Shown here: one piece after another, positions 1 through 7,967 of the stretch | Position numbering within the stretch: the stretch's first letter is position 1 | Layout of the letters: each line of letters opens with the position of its first letter | DNA from: Marinicauda salina | GTDB lineage: Bacteria > Pseudomonadota > Alphaproteobacteria > Caulobacterales > Maricaulaceae | Reading direction: 5' to 3' | Assembly (NCBI RefSeq): GCF_003122085.1 | Contig: NZ_QEXV01000003.1 | Location: forward strand, 711,998-775,997 | DNA length: 64,000 nucleotides | The notes under the pieces: generated by a model | What the model was told of the DNA's origin: nothing | The model's input: only the letters and a program-made list of their open reading frames with translations | Databases searched by the model: none | Translations under genes and position numbers: made by a program

Positions 1-435
1 CGGGATGCCGGTCTCGTGGACCAGCGCATGGCGCAGCGTGATCGCATCGGCGTTGGGCAGGGCGTCGTACCAGTCCGCCCCGCCGAGCACGTCGGCCAGG
101 GGCGCGTCGAGCGCAAGCAGACCGTCATGGACGAGATCGATCGCCGCGGCGGCCACCAGCGTCTTGCCGATCGAGCCGCCTAGGAGGCGGTGGTCCGGGC
201 GCATGGCGACCCCGTTGGCGGGATCGGCTTCGCCGACGGCGACCGAGACGACATCCCCTCCGGGCAGGACGACGGCGGCCGTCGCGCCGGGGAAGTCGAA
301 CTCCGCGCGGGCTTCGGCCAGGGTATCGCGGAGCGCGTCCTCCAGCGCGGCGAGATCCGCCTGCTGCGCCGACGCGACGCCGCCGAAGACGAGCGCGGCG
401 AGGCCTGCCGCGAAGAGATGGAGGAGGCCGGTCAT
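1..435 (-). CDS. Serine hydrolase, beta-lactamase (class C/PBP-like) family, partial
   Basis: Not closed in the window: translation from the ATG at 435 runs 145 codons to the left edge without a stop. It begins with a hydrophobic signal peptide ending near ASAQQ. It then shows GGSIGKT, the S-x-x-K motif of class C beta-lactamase-type hydrolases, followed by a hydrophobic helix and an HxxxxHxTGIP segment, the usual context of this family. Members are secreted or periplasmic esterases, peptidases or D-amino-acid amidases; the substrate cannot be told from this fragment. Its ATG overlaps the stop of the upstream CPBP gene (ATGA), so it is the distal part of the operon led by the TonB receptor. 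Confidence 0.85.
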   Translation of the reverse strand, partial: MTGLLHLFAAGLAALVFGGVASAQQADLAALEDALRDTLAEARAEFDFPGATAAVVLPGGDVVSVAVGEADPANGVAMRPDHRLLGGSIGKTLVAAAAIDLVHDGLLALDAPLADVLGGADWYDALPNADAITLRHALVHETGIP

Positions 436-1157
436 GCCAGGAAGATCCGCGTGAAGCTGTAGGTGTCGATCAGGCCGTGCGCGAGGATGAGCGTCCAGAG
501 ATTGCGCCCCGTCGCCAGGTAGACCAGGCCGATCACGAGCCCGAAGGAACCCGAGAACAGGACGCCGGCGAGGCCCTGATAGGCGTGACCCAGGGCGAAG
601 GCGACGGCGATCGCGACGACCGCGGCGATCCATCCGAACACGCCGCGGCCGAACAGCTCGGCGACCTCGTTGAGCAGGAAGCCGCGGAAGATGAGCTCCT
701 CGCCGAACGCCGCCGTGATCCAGACCACGACGAGCATCACGAGATAGCGGGGCAGATCGCCGCGCAGCCCGAGCAGATGCGAAACGTCGGGCGGGTTCGG
801 CGCGTACTGCATCACCAGCGGCGCCAGCACGTAGCTCATCAAGGCCAGCATGCCCGCGGCGATCGCCACGCCGAGGCCGACGGCGCGCCAGATCGGCGTC
901 GCCTTCAGGCCGTAATCGCTCCAGCGCCGCCCCATGAGCCGCATCGAGACGTGCGCGATCGCCAGCGGAACGGCGATCACCACGACGGCGAGCCAGGTCT
1001 CCGGCCGGGTGAAATCGGTCATGTCGTCGACGGTTCGGTGGACGTAGTAGCCCAGCCCGGTGACGCCGCCGAACACCAGGGCGATCGAGATCAGGCGCGT
1101 CGCGGTCCAGGGGTTCTCCGGGGCCGCGGGCGCGGTTTCGTTCGTTTCGCTGGTCAT
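432..1157 (-). CDS. CPBP family intramembrane metalloprotease
   Basis: This 241-aa protein has about six to eight hydrophobic segments. It carries the CPBP (CAAX protease and bacteriocin-processing, Abi) motifs: a GEELIFRGF segment (EExxxR) about two thirds along, then HAYQG and HGLID supplying the later histidines that complete the metal site in this family. Members are membrane-embedded proteases; bacterial ones are linked to bacteriocin self-immunity or peptide processing, but the substrate here is unknown. Start and stop are each shared in 4-nt ATGA overlaps with the amidase upstream and the serine hydrolase downstream, which indicates translational coupling within a peptide or amide catabolic operon. 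Confidence 0.85.
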   Translation of the reverse strand: MTSETNETAPAAPENPWTATRLISIALVFGGVTGLGYYVHRTVDDMTDFTRPETWLAVVVIAVPLAIAHVSMRLMGRRWSDYGLKATPIWRAVGLGVAIAAGMLALMSYVLAPLVMQYAPNPPDVSHLLGLRGDLPRYLVMLVVVWITAAFGEELIFRGFLLNEVAELFGRGVFGWIAAVVAIAVAFALGHAYQGLAGVLFSGSFGLVIGLVYLATGRNLWTLILAHGLIDTYSFTRIFLA

Positions 1158-2599
1158 GCTTCCTCCTTCGCGGCGCGCGGGCGCGCCGCATCATCATAGC
1201 CCGGCGCGAAGCGGGGCCAGGGCGCGATCTGCTCGAAGATGCGCGCGAGCCGCAGCACGATCTCGTCGCGATGGCGCGGCCCGGTGATCATCAGCCCGAC
1301 CGGCATGCCGTCCGGGGTCAGACCGGCCGGCACGGAGATCGACGGGTGCCAGCTGAAATTGGCCAGCGGCGTCAGCGGCGCGTCCATCGTCCGGCCGGCG
1401 TCGCGGCCGTCGACGACGGTCGGCGCCGGCCCCTCCGCGGCGAAGGCGGTGGTGGCCGTGCACGGCGAGAGCAGGACGTCGACCTCGTCGAAGAATCGTC
1501 CCGCGATCGCGACGGCCTCGGCGATCCGCTTCTCGGCGAAATAGAACTCGATTTCGCCGCCCGGCCGGAACGCCTCGAAATTGCGCCGCACCTCGGCGGA
1601 CAGCGCGTCGGCGCGCTCCGGCAGGAAGCCTTCGGCGCGGAGCATGCGCTCCAGCTTGACCGTGTAGACCGAGCCCACGGCGTCGAAGACGTTGGGAATC
1701 TCCAGCGCCGCCTCGACGAAGGCGAGCTTCGCCGCGGCGATGAGCTTGTCCGCGGCGGCCCGGGCGACGCGCTCGACATCGGGGTCGACCGGCGCGAAGC
1801 CGTAGCCCGTCGTCCAGGCCGCGCTCATCCCCGCCACGTCGAGGCGTTCGATCTCTTCTTCGTAGACCACGTCCGGCGCCGGCAGGCTCATCCGGTCGCG
1901 ATGGTGCGGCCCGGCCATGACGTCGAGGCAGCGCGCCGTGTCGGCGACCGTCGTCGTCAGGACGCCGTAGAAGGTGTTGACCGGCTGGCCGTCGGCGGTC
2001 GGCGTGCGGCCGTGACTGCCCTTGAGCCCGACGACGCCGGTGAAGGCGGCCGGGGCGCGGATCGAGCCGCCGCCGTCGGAGCCGGTGACCAGCGGGATCA
2101 TGCCCGCCGCCAGCGCCGCCGCCGAACCGCCGCTGCTGCCGCCCGGCGTCGTCTCGAGATTCCAGGGATTGCGCGTGGTTCCGAAGACCCGGTTGTCGCA
2201 ATTGCCGGCGAAGCCGAATTCGGCGGTGTTGAGCTTGCCGACCGGAACGGCGCCGGCGGCCTTGAGGCGCGCGACATGGGGATGATCGCGCGTCGCCGGC
2301 GCGGCGTCCTTGAAGAACAGGCTGCCCATGGTCGTGGGCCAGCCCGCGCAGTCCTCGATATCCTTGACCGCGACGGGCGCGCCCGCCAGCGGGCCCGGAT
2401 CGCCCCCGGCCGCCAGCTCGGCGTCGATCTCGCGAGCGCGGCGCCGGGCGCGCGGCTCGTCGACCAGGCAGAAGGCGTTCACCGCCCCGTCGCGCGCCGC
2501 AATGCGGGCCAGCACCAGGTCGAGCGCCTCCTCGGCGCTCATCTCCCGGCGCCGGATCGCCTCGGCGAAGCCGATCGCGCTGAGCATCGCGTCCGTCAC
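1154..2599 (-). CDS. Amidase (amidase signature family)
   Basis: This 481-aa enzyme of the amidase signature family hydrolyses a carboxamide or peptide-like bond to acid plus ammonia or amine. The Ser-cisSer-Lys catalytic set is visible: the lysine in VAVKDIED and the glycine/serine-rich block GGSSGGSAAALAAG followed by TGSDGGGSIR. A GTG start at 2599 is chosen because it overlaps the dipeptidase stop as GTGA, like the other junctions of this operon; an ATG five codons in (2587) is the alternative. The open frame continues further upstream, but only as antisense through the dipeptidase. Substrate unknown; the neighbours (dipeptidase, diaminopropionate lyase, TonB receptor) suggest peptides or amino acid amides. 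Confidence 0.88.
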   Translation of the reverse strand: MTDAMLSAIGFAEAIRRREMSAEEALDLVLARIAARDGAVNAFCLVDEPRARRRAREIDAELAAGGDPGPLAGAPVAVKDIEDCAGWPTTMGSLFFKDAAPATRDHPHVARLKAAGAVPVGKLNTAEFGFAGNCDNRVFGTTRNPWNLETTPGGSSGGSAAALAAGMIPLVTGSDGGGSIRAPAAFTGVVGLKGSHGRTPTADGQPVNTFYGVLTTTVADTARCLDVMAGPHHRDRMSLPAPDVVYEEEIERLDVAGMSAAWTTGYGFAPVDPDVERVARAAADKLIAAAKLAFVEAALEIPNVFDAVGSVYTVKLERMLRAEGFLPERADALSAEVRRNFEAFRPGGEIEFYFAEKRIAEAVAIAGRFFDEVDVLLSPCTATTAFAAEGPAPTVVDGRDAGRTMDAPLTPLANFSWHPSISVPAGLTPDGMPVGLMITGPRHRDEIVLRLARIFEQIAPWPRFAPGYDDAARPRAAKEEA

Positions 2600-3609
2600 G
2601 CCCACACCTCCGCGCAGACGCGGCGGAAATTCTCGCCGAGGAAGCCCCGGACGTCGTCGTCGCGCCAGCCGGCCTTCAGCAGCCGCTCGACGATCTCGGG
2701 CAGCTGACCGGGCCGGACGTAATGGAAGCCGCGCCAGCCCGGCTCGCGGACCATCGGCCATTCGTCGGGCCGGCTCTCGGCGTATTCGTTCACCGCCTGC
2801 GCGTCGAAGACGACGTCGAAGCCGATCCCGACATGGGCCGGGCTCCCCGCGACCTGGCAGATATGGTCGATGTGGCGAAAGATCGTCTCGGTCGAGCACT
2901 CGGGATCGCCCAGATAGACGCTCGAGCCCGATATGCCGATCACGCCGCCGGTCTCCACGCAGGCGCGGATATGGGCGTCAGTGACGTTGCGGAAGCTGTC
3001 GGCGACGGCCGCGGCGTTGGAATGCGAGAAGATCGCCGGCCGGGTCGCCATCTCCAGCGCCTCCAGCGCGCTCGCCCCGCCGGTGTGGCTGAGATCGACG
3101 AGCATGCCGACGCGCTCCATCTCGGCGACGACGCGGCGGCCGAACGCGGTCAGCCCCCGGTCGCGATCGCCCTCCGTGCAGCCGCCGGCGACGGAGTTGC
3201 CGACATTGAAGGCGAGCAGGTTGTGGCGCACGCCGAGGGCGTAGAAGGCCTCGACGAGGTCGAGGTCGCGCTCGAGACAGCGCGTCCCCTCGAAGTGCAG
3301 CGCGACGGCGAGTTCGCCGGCCGCGCGGGCGGCGTCGATATCGGCGACGCGTTCGACGAGGCGGCACCCTTCCCGCTCCCGCACTGCGCGGCGCGCCGCG
3401 GCGACGCGGCGGACCGCCTCGCCGGAGTCGTGATTGTCGCCGGCCACGGTGAGCGAGATGAATGAGTAGCCCGCCTCCCGGCAGACGGCGAGCTTGTCGA
3501 GATCGTTGCCGACGGAAGGCTCGTAGGGAAACACCATGTCCCAGACGAGGCTGTCGCGGACGAGCGCGGCGGCGGCGTCCGACCGGCTGGTCGTTTCCTG
3601 CAAGGTCAT
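2596..3609 (-). CDS. Membrane dipeptidase family protein (peptidase M19)
   Basis: This 337-aa protein has renal-dipeptidase (M19) features: LHFEGT carrying the bridging glutamate, LVDLSHTG, and FSHSNA, each contributing metal ligands or binding residues in this family. The family cleaves dipeptides, often with a D-residue at the C-terminal side, using a binuclear zinc centre. The usual N-terminal HxD zinc motif (as in DGHND) is not evident; at the equivalent place the protein reads DSLVWDMVFP, so the first histidine appears to be missing. It may be a divergent subgroup or use fewer metals. The ATG at 3609 overlaps the stop of the upstream ammonia-lyase (ATGA). Confidence 0.85.
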   Translation of the reverse strand: MTLQETTSRSDAAAALVRDSLVWDMVFPYEPSVGNDLDKLAVCREAGYSFISLTVAGDNHDSGEAVRRVAAARRAVREREGCRLVERVADIDAARAAGELAVALHFEGTRCLERDLDLVEAFYALGVRHNLLAFNVGNSVAGGCTEGDRDRGLTAFGRRVVAEMERVGMLVDLSHTGGASALEALEMATRPAIFSHSNAAAVADSFRNVTDAHIRACVETGGVIGISGSSVYLGDPECSTETIFRHIDHICQVAGSPAHVGIGFDVVFDAQAVNEYAESRPDEWPMVREPGWRGFHYVRPGQLPEIVERLLKAGWRDDDVRGFLGENFRRVCAEVWA

Positions 3610-4811
3610 GCGGATGCTCCCTCGATGCGCCGCGAACGCACGGCCTCCGGCGTCCGTCCGACGATGTCGCGATAGCTGTCGGGGTCCTGGGCGGCCTCGG
3701 TGACGTAGACGAGGACCCGGCTGTCGGCTCCGAGCTCGAGCGCAGCGCGCGCGCCATCGTCGGCGAGCGCCTCCGTCAGCCCGGCGAGCCCCGCCGCGCC
3801 CGCCTCGCCGGCGACGATCGCGGGATCGCCCGGCTCGGGTTCGGCGAGCCGGCGCATGGCGTCGCGGGCGGCGGCGTCGGAAACCGTGATCGCGCCATGC
3901 GCGCCGGCGCGGAGGATCTCCCAGGCCGTGATCGACAGCTCGTCGGCGGCCAGCCCCAGCATGATCGAAGCCGCGCCCTTGCCGCTGGCGCCGCGTTCGC
4001 CCGCGGCGAGGCTCAGGCGGAGGCTGTCGGCCTGGTCGGATTCGACGGCCACGGTCGTCGGGCGCGTCGTCCCGTAGCGGATCCAGTGCTGGGCGCAGGC
4101 GGCCGCGGCGAAGCCGCCGACCCCGCACTGCAGGAAGACGTGGCTCGGCGGCGTCTCGCCGAACTGGCGCTCGGCCTCGGCGGCGACGGCCATGTAGCCG
4201 TGCATGACGTCCGACGGGATGTCGACATAGCCGGGACAGGCGGTGTCGGAGATGACGGTCCAGCCTTCGGCCGCCGCGACCTCCCCGGCGTGGCGGACGG
4301 TCGCGTCATAGCCGAACGCGGTCTGGACGACCCGGGCGCCGAGCGCCTCGATGCGCGCTATGCGCGCCTGCGTGACGCCGGCGTGGACGAAGACGACGCA
4401 GCCGCAGCCGAGCCGCCGCGCGCCGAAAGCGACGCCCAGACCGTGATTGCCGGCGCTGGCGCAGCACACCGCGGGCGCGTCGCGCGCCGCAGGGTCGCCG
4501 CCCTCATCGAGCCGACGGCGCGCGGCGTCCTCGCCGAGCGTGCGCGCGAGATGGCGATAGACCGCATAGGCCCCGCCGACGGCCTTGAAGGCGCCGAGGC
4601 CGAAGCGGGCGCCCTCGTCCTTCACCGCCAGCCGGGCGATCCCGAGCCGGGCGGCGAGACCCGGCAGCTCGACGAGCGGCGTCTCGGCGTGATCGGCGAA
4701 GCCGCCTAGGACGGCCTCCGCCTCCTCCCGCCCCGCTGCGGACAGGATGGACGCGAGGCCGGACGGATAGTCCGCACCCCGCGCCGCATGCCTGTTGAGC
4801 TGAAACGCCAT
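3606..4811 (-). CDS. dpaL: Diaminopropionate ammonia-lyase
   Basis: This 401-aa fold-type II PLP enzyme shows RFGLGAFKAVGGAYAV near residue 75, where the lysine is the PLP Schiff base; this motif is characteristic of diaminopropionate ammonia-lyase. Length and the CASAGNHGLGVAFGAR and QCGVGGFAAA segments also fit. The enzyme converts 2,3-diaminopropionate to pyruvate and two ammonia. Its start lies 13 nt after the stop of the TonB receptor gene, so the two are probably cotranscribed. Position between a receptor and hydrolases suggests it handles the last step of degrading a diaminopropionate-containing or related compound. A serine/threonine dehydratase relative is the main alternative. Confidence 0.85.
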   Translation of the reverse strand: MAFQLNRHAARGADYPSGLASILSAAGREEAEAVLGGFADHAETPLVELPGLAARLGIARLAVKDEGARFGLGAFKAVGGAYAVYRHLARTLGEDAARRRLDEGGDPAARDAPAVCCASAGNHGLGVAFGARRLGCGCVVFVHAGVTQARIARIEALGARVVQTAFGYDATVRHAGEVAAAEGWTVISDTACPGYVDIPSDVMHGYMAVAAEAERQFGETPPSHVFLQCGVGGFAAAACAQHWIRYGTTRPTTVAVESDQADSLRLSLAAGERGASGKGAASIMLGLAADELSITAWEILRAGAHGAITVSDAAARDAMRRLAEPEPGDPAIVAGEAGAAGLAGLTEALADDGARAALELGADSRVLVYVTEAAQDPDSYRDIVGRTPEAVRSRRIEGASA

Positions 4812-4824
4812 GCCCGCACGGACC

Positions 4825-7083
4825 TCAGAAGCTGACCTTGAGATCGACGCCCCAGGTGCGCGGCGCGTTGAAGCCGTAGAGCGTGGCTCCGGCGAACAGC
4901 GGATTGACGAGGGTCTGCGCGTTGAAATCGACGATCAGCTCCTCGTCGGTGAGGTTGCGGCCCCAGAGCCCCAGCTCGAAGCGCTCGTCGGGATCGGTGT
5001 AGGCGAGGCGGGCGTGCAGCAGGCTCGCGGCGTCCTGCTCGCCCTCCGGCGCGTTCTCCGGACCGGCGAAATAGGACGTCTGGTGGACCCACTCGCCCTG
5101 GACGGCGATGCGCCCGGCCGGGCCGGAATAGAGCTCGTAGCGGCCGCGCAGCGACGCGTTGAAGTCCGGCGCGAAGGGCAGCGCGTTGCCCGAATAGTCG
5201 GCGGTCGCCGACGGGTCGAAATCGGTGAATTCGGCGTGCAGCAGGCCGAGCGCGGCGTTCAATTCGAGCCGGTCGGCGGGCCGCCAGGCCGCCTCGAGCT
5301 CCACGCCGTAGCTTTCGGCTTCGGCGGCGTTGGCGGTCTGGTTCAGGAGCTGGCCGCCCGAGGTGATGATCTGGGTGTCGACCTGCAGGTCGGTGTAATC
5401 GAGATAGAAGCCGGTGACGTTCAGGCTGCCCCGGCCGCCGGCGAGCGTCGCGCGCAGCCCGACCTCGTAATTGGTCACCGACTCCGGATCGAAAAAGGCG
5501 TCCAGCGCGTCGGGCGCCTGCGGGAAGGAGCGATTGAATCCGCCGCTCTTGTAGCCCTCCGAGACCGTCGCATAGACCATCACGTCGTCATTGACGTCAT
5601 ACTCGAGGCCGAGCTTGCCGGTGAAGACGGTGTCTTCGAACGTGTCCAGATCGGTGAAGGGACCGAAGGGGATGTCGAGCAGGATGGCGTCGTCGCCGTC
5701 GAGGAACTGCGCGCCGGTCGAGAACGCGAACTCCTTGGTTTCGTCGGTGACGCGCCAGCCCGCGATCAGCGTGAGCGCGTCCGAGAGATAGACATTGGCC
5801 TCGCCGAAGAAGGCGACGGACTCCGTCGACGCGGCGACGCGGTCGCGTTCGCGCAGGGCGCGGGCGCCGAACGGCAGGGCGAGGCCGAACGTGTCGACCA
5901 CGTACTCGCCCACGCGGATATAGCTCTCGGCGTCCTGATCCTCGCGGAAATAGTAGAGCCCCGCGGTGACGTCGACGCGATCCATGAGCAGCGGCGTCGT
6001 CACGCGCAGCTCCTGGCTGAAACGCTCGATATTGTCCGGATCGCCCTCGCTGCCGAAATGGAACTCGGCGAGGTCGAAGGCCGAGCCCTCGTCGTCGGTG
6101 ACGCCGTAGCTGTCGGTCGACTGCCAGCCGGTCACCGAGGCGAACTCGAACCCGCCGACGCTCCAGTCGACGAGCGCGGTAGCCGAGTAGAGCTCCGCGT
6201 TTTCTCGCGGCGTGACGTTGGTTTGCGCGGTCCGCGATCCGTAGACGTTTCCGATCGACAGCTCCGGCGCGGCGGTCTGGCCCGGAAGCGCGTACCAGGT
6301 CGGGGCCTTGTCGATGCTGTCGGACGACAGGTACTGGCCGATCAGGCGCACCGAGACGTCCGGCCCGGGCCGCCATTCGAGCTGGCCGCGCACGGCCTGC
6401 TGGTCCTCGGTCCCCAGCGTCCCGCCGGCGAGATTGTCCGTGTAGCCGTCGCGCTCGTAGTGCACGCCCGCGAGCCGGAACAAGAGCGCGTCCTCGACGA
6501 TCGGCCCGGAAACGGCGCCGCGCAGGGCGCGCAGATTGTAGTTTCCGACTTCGGCGCGGGCGTAGCCCTCGAAGTGCTCGGTCGGCGCCCGCGAGGTGTA
6601 GATGACCGCGCCGGCCGCGGTGTTGCGCCCCCACAGCGTGCCCTGCGGACCGCGCAGGACCTCGATGCGTTCGAGATCGAAGACGGTGTAGTCGAGAAAC
6701 CCGCGCGGGCCGACATAGACGCCGTCGAGATAGGCGCCGGCGGCGGGTTCGGCGGTCGCGAGCTGACGCGACTGGCTGGTCACGCCGCGGATCGTGATCG
6801 CGCTGCCCGCGCCGTTGAGCCCGTCAGGGGCGGACACGTTCGGAACCGAGTCGGCGAAGCCGGAGAACTCCTGGATGTTGTTCTGCTCGAGATAGGCCTC
6901 GCCGAACACCGAGACAGAGACGGGCGCGTCCTGCAGCGTGGTCTCCCGCTTGGTCGCGGTCACCACGATCACCTCGCCGGCCGACGCGGCGGCCTCGTCC
7001 TGGGCGCCCGCCGGCGCGCCGGACGTCGCGGCCGCTGCGATGGCGAGCGGTAGGCTGCGAAGCATGAATTTCCTGGCCGACAT
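4825..7083 (-). CDS. TonB-dependent outer membrane receptor
   Basis: This 752-aa protein has a signal peptide ending near PAGAQDE, a TonB-box/plug entry region (EVIVVTATKRETTLQD), a plug domain with the typical LRGPQGTLWGRNTAAG segment, and a beta-barrel ending in KVSF with C-terminal phenylalanine. It takes up a substrate across the outer membrane using TonB energy. A clear ribosome binding site (GGGAGGAA) precedes the ATG at 7083. It heads the operon that continues into dpaL, dipeptidase, amidase, CPBP protease and serine hydrolase, so the ligand is probably a peptide- or amide-like nutrient rather than an iron complex; that is inference from context. Confidence 0.93.
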   Translation of the reverse strand: MSARKFMLRSLPLAIAAAATSGAPAGAQDEAAASAGEVIVVTATKRETTLQDAPVSVSVFGEAYLEQNNIQEFSGFADSVPNVSAPDGLNGAGSAITIRGVTSQSRQLATAEPAAGAYLDGVYVGPRGFLDYTVFDLERIEVLRGPQGTLWGRNTAAGAVIYTSRAPTEHFEGYARAEVGNYNLRALRGAVSGPIVEDALLFRLAGVHYERDGYTDNLAGGTLGTEDQQAVRGQLEWRPGPDVSVRLIGQYLSSDSIDKAPTWYALPGQTAAPELSIGNVYGSRTAQTNVTPRENAELYSATALVDWSVGGFEFASVTGWQSTDSYGVTDDEGSAFDLAEFHFGSEGDPDNIERFSQELRVTTPLLMDRVDVTAGLYYFREDQDAESYIRVGEYVVDTFGLALPFGARALRERDRVAASTESVAFFGEANVYLSDALTLIAGWRVTDETKEFAFSTGAQFLDGDDAILLDIPFGPFTDLDTFEDTVFTGKLGLEYDVNDDVMVYATVSEGYKSGGFNRSFPQAPDALDAFFDPESVTNYEVGLRATLAGGRGSLNVTGFYLDYTDLQVDTQIITSGGQLLNQTANAAEAESYGVELEAAWRPADRLELNAALGLLHAEFTDFDPSATADYSGNALPFAPDFNASLRGRYELYSGPAGRIAVQGEWVHQTSYFAGPENAPEGEQDAASLLHARLAYTDPDERFELGLWGRNLTDEELIVDFNAQTLVNPLFAGATLYGFNAPRTWGVDLKVSF

Positions 7084-7153
7084 CGTGTTCCTCCCCGATC
7101 GAGCCGCTTCGGCGGCCTTCTGACCTATCCCGGACGCTAAAGAGGGTTATTCA

Positions 7154-7173
7154 TCTTTTCAAGCGCTTTTTGA
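7154..7173. promoter_or_regulatory. Putative operator for the TetR regulator (copy 1)
   Basis: A 20-nt box TCTTTTCAAGCGCTTTTTGA lies about 70 nt upstream of the TonB receptor start, in the gap shared with the divergent TetR gene. TTCAA/TTGAA arms are separated by 7 nt. A near-identical box (18 of 20 positions) precedes the GPH transporter at 10858-10877, in the same orientation relative to its gene. Confidence 0.6.
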
Positions 7174-7262
7174 ATTCATAATTCTCATGCGGGACGTCGC
7201 CCGCGGAAAATCGCTTGCTCGCGCCCCCCGATGCGCGCGATAAGGAATCCTCATGCTTGGCC

Positions 7263-7967
7263 ATGCAAAAGCACATGAATGACATAGGCGCCCAGCGATC
7301 GAAGAAGCGCCCCCGCCGCGAATCCAATCGGGCGGGCGCCTCCACGCGCGAGCGATTGCTTAAAACGGCGGTTGAAATGTTCGCGCGGCACGGCTTCGCC
7401 GAGACCTCGCTGCGCGAGATCACCGAGAGCGCCGACGCCAACATCGCAGCGATCAACTACCACTTCGGATCGAAGGAAGGCCTCTACGAGGCCGTGCTCG
7501 ACCGCATTTTCCGGCCGGTCCTGGAAGAACGCCTGGCCCGGCTCGAACGCCTCGAGACCGAGGCGATGGAGAATGGCGGGGAATGGGACGTCGACGCACT
7601 GCTCCGGTCCTGGATCGAGCCGATGCTGGACCGCTACTTCGCCGGCGGCGCGGAGGGCGCCCAGATCCTCGACCTGGAGGCGCAGATCTCCGGGGCCCTT
7701 CAGGAGGGCCGCATGACCGAGTGGCCCCGGCCCTATATCGAGTACACGCGGCGCTTCCGGCTCACCATGACGCGCGCGGTGCGTCATCTCCGCGCCGAGG
7801 ACGTGGCCTGGCGGGTGGAGGTGCTGTGCGCCTCGGCGCTGCCGCTGCTCACGGGCGGCGCGGCGCTGGAGGATAATACGGGCGGGCTGTGCAGCGCGGC
7901 CGACCGGGAGCGTTTTCTCTCCGGGTGGATGTCGGTCGCCCGGGCGCTGCTGCTGCCGCCGTCCTAG
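7263..7967 (+). CDS. TetR/AcrR family transcriptional regulator
   Basis: This 234-aa regulator has an N-terminal TetR helix-turn-helix (RERLLKTAVEMFARHGFAETSLREITESADANIAAINYHFGSKEGLYEAV, given here as a position guide: residues about 25-75) and an all-helical ligand-binding C-terminus. The ATG at 7263 is taken because AAGGA lies about 16 nt upstream; an ATG at 7275 or a TTG at 7215 are alternatives. It is divergent from the TonB receptor operon and convergent with the M17 aminopeptidase gene, the two stop codons sharing a CTAG. It probably represses both flanking transcription units through the box seen at 7154 and 10858. Confidence 0.9.
   Translation: MQKHMNDIGAQRSKKRPRRESNRAGASTRERLLKTAVEMFARHGFAETSLREITESADANIAAINYHFGSKEGLYEAVLDRIFRPVLEERLARLERLETEAMENGGEWDVDALLRSWIEPMLDRYFAGGAEGAQILDLEAQISGALQEGRMTEWPRPYIEYTRRFRLTMTRAVRHLRAEDVAWRVEVLCASALPLLTGGAALEDNTGGLCSAADRERFLSGWMSVARALLLPPS

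Noticed and set aside
1271..2707. Long plus-strand open frames opposite the amidase and similar frames elsewhere (for example 4810-7053, 14312-16705 minus, 53823-55799)
   Set aside because: They are antisense shadows caused by high GC; they lack motifs, and the opposite strand carries clear protein families.
3606..4811. Threonine dehydratase instead of dpaL
   Set aside because: The PLP motif RFGLGAFKAVGGAYA and the length match diaminopropionate ammonia-lyase better; no ACT domain is present.
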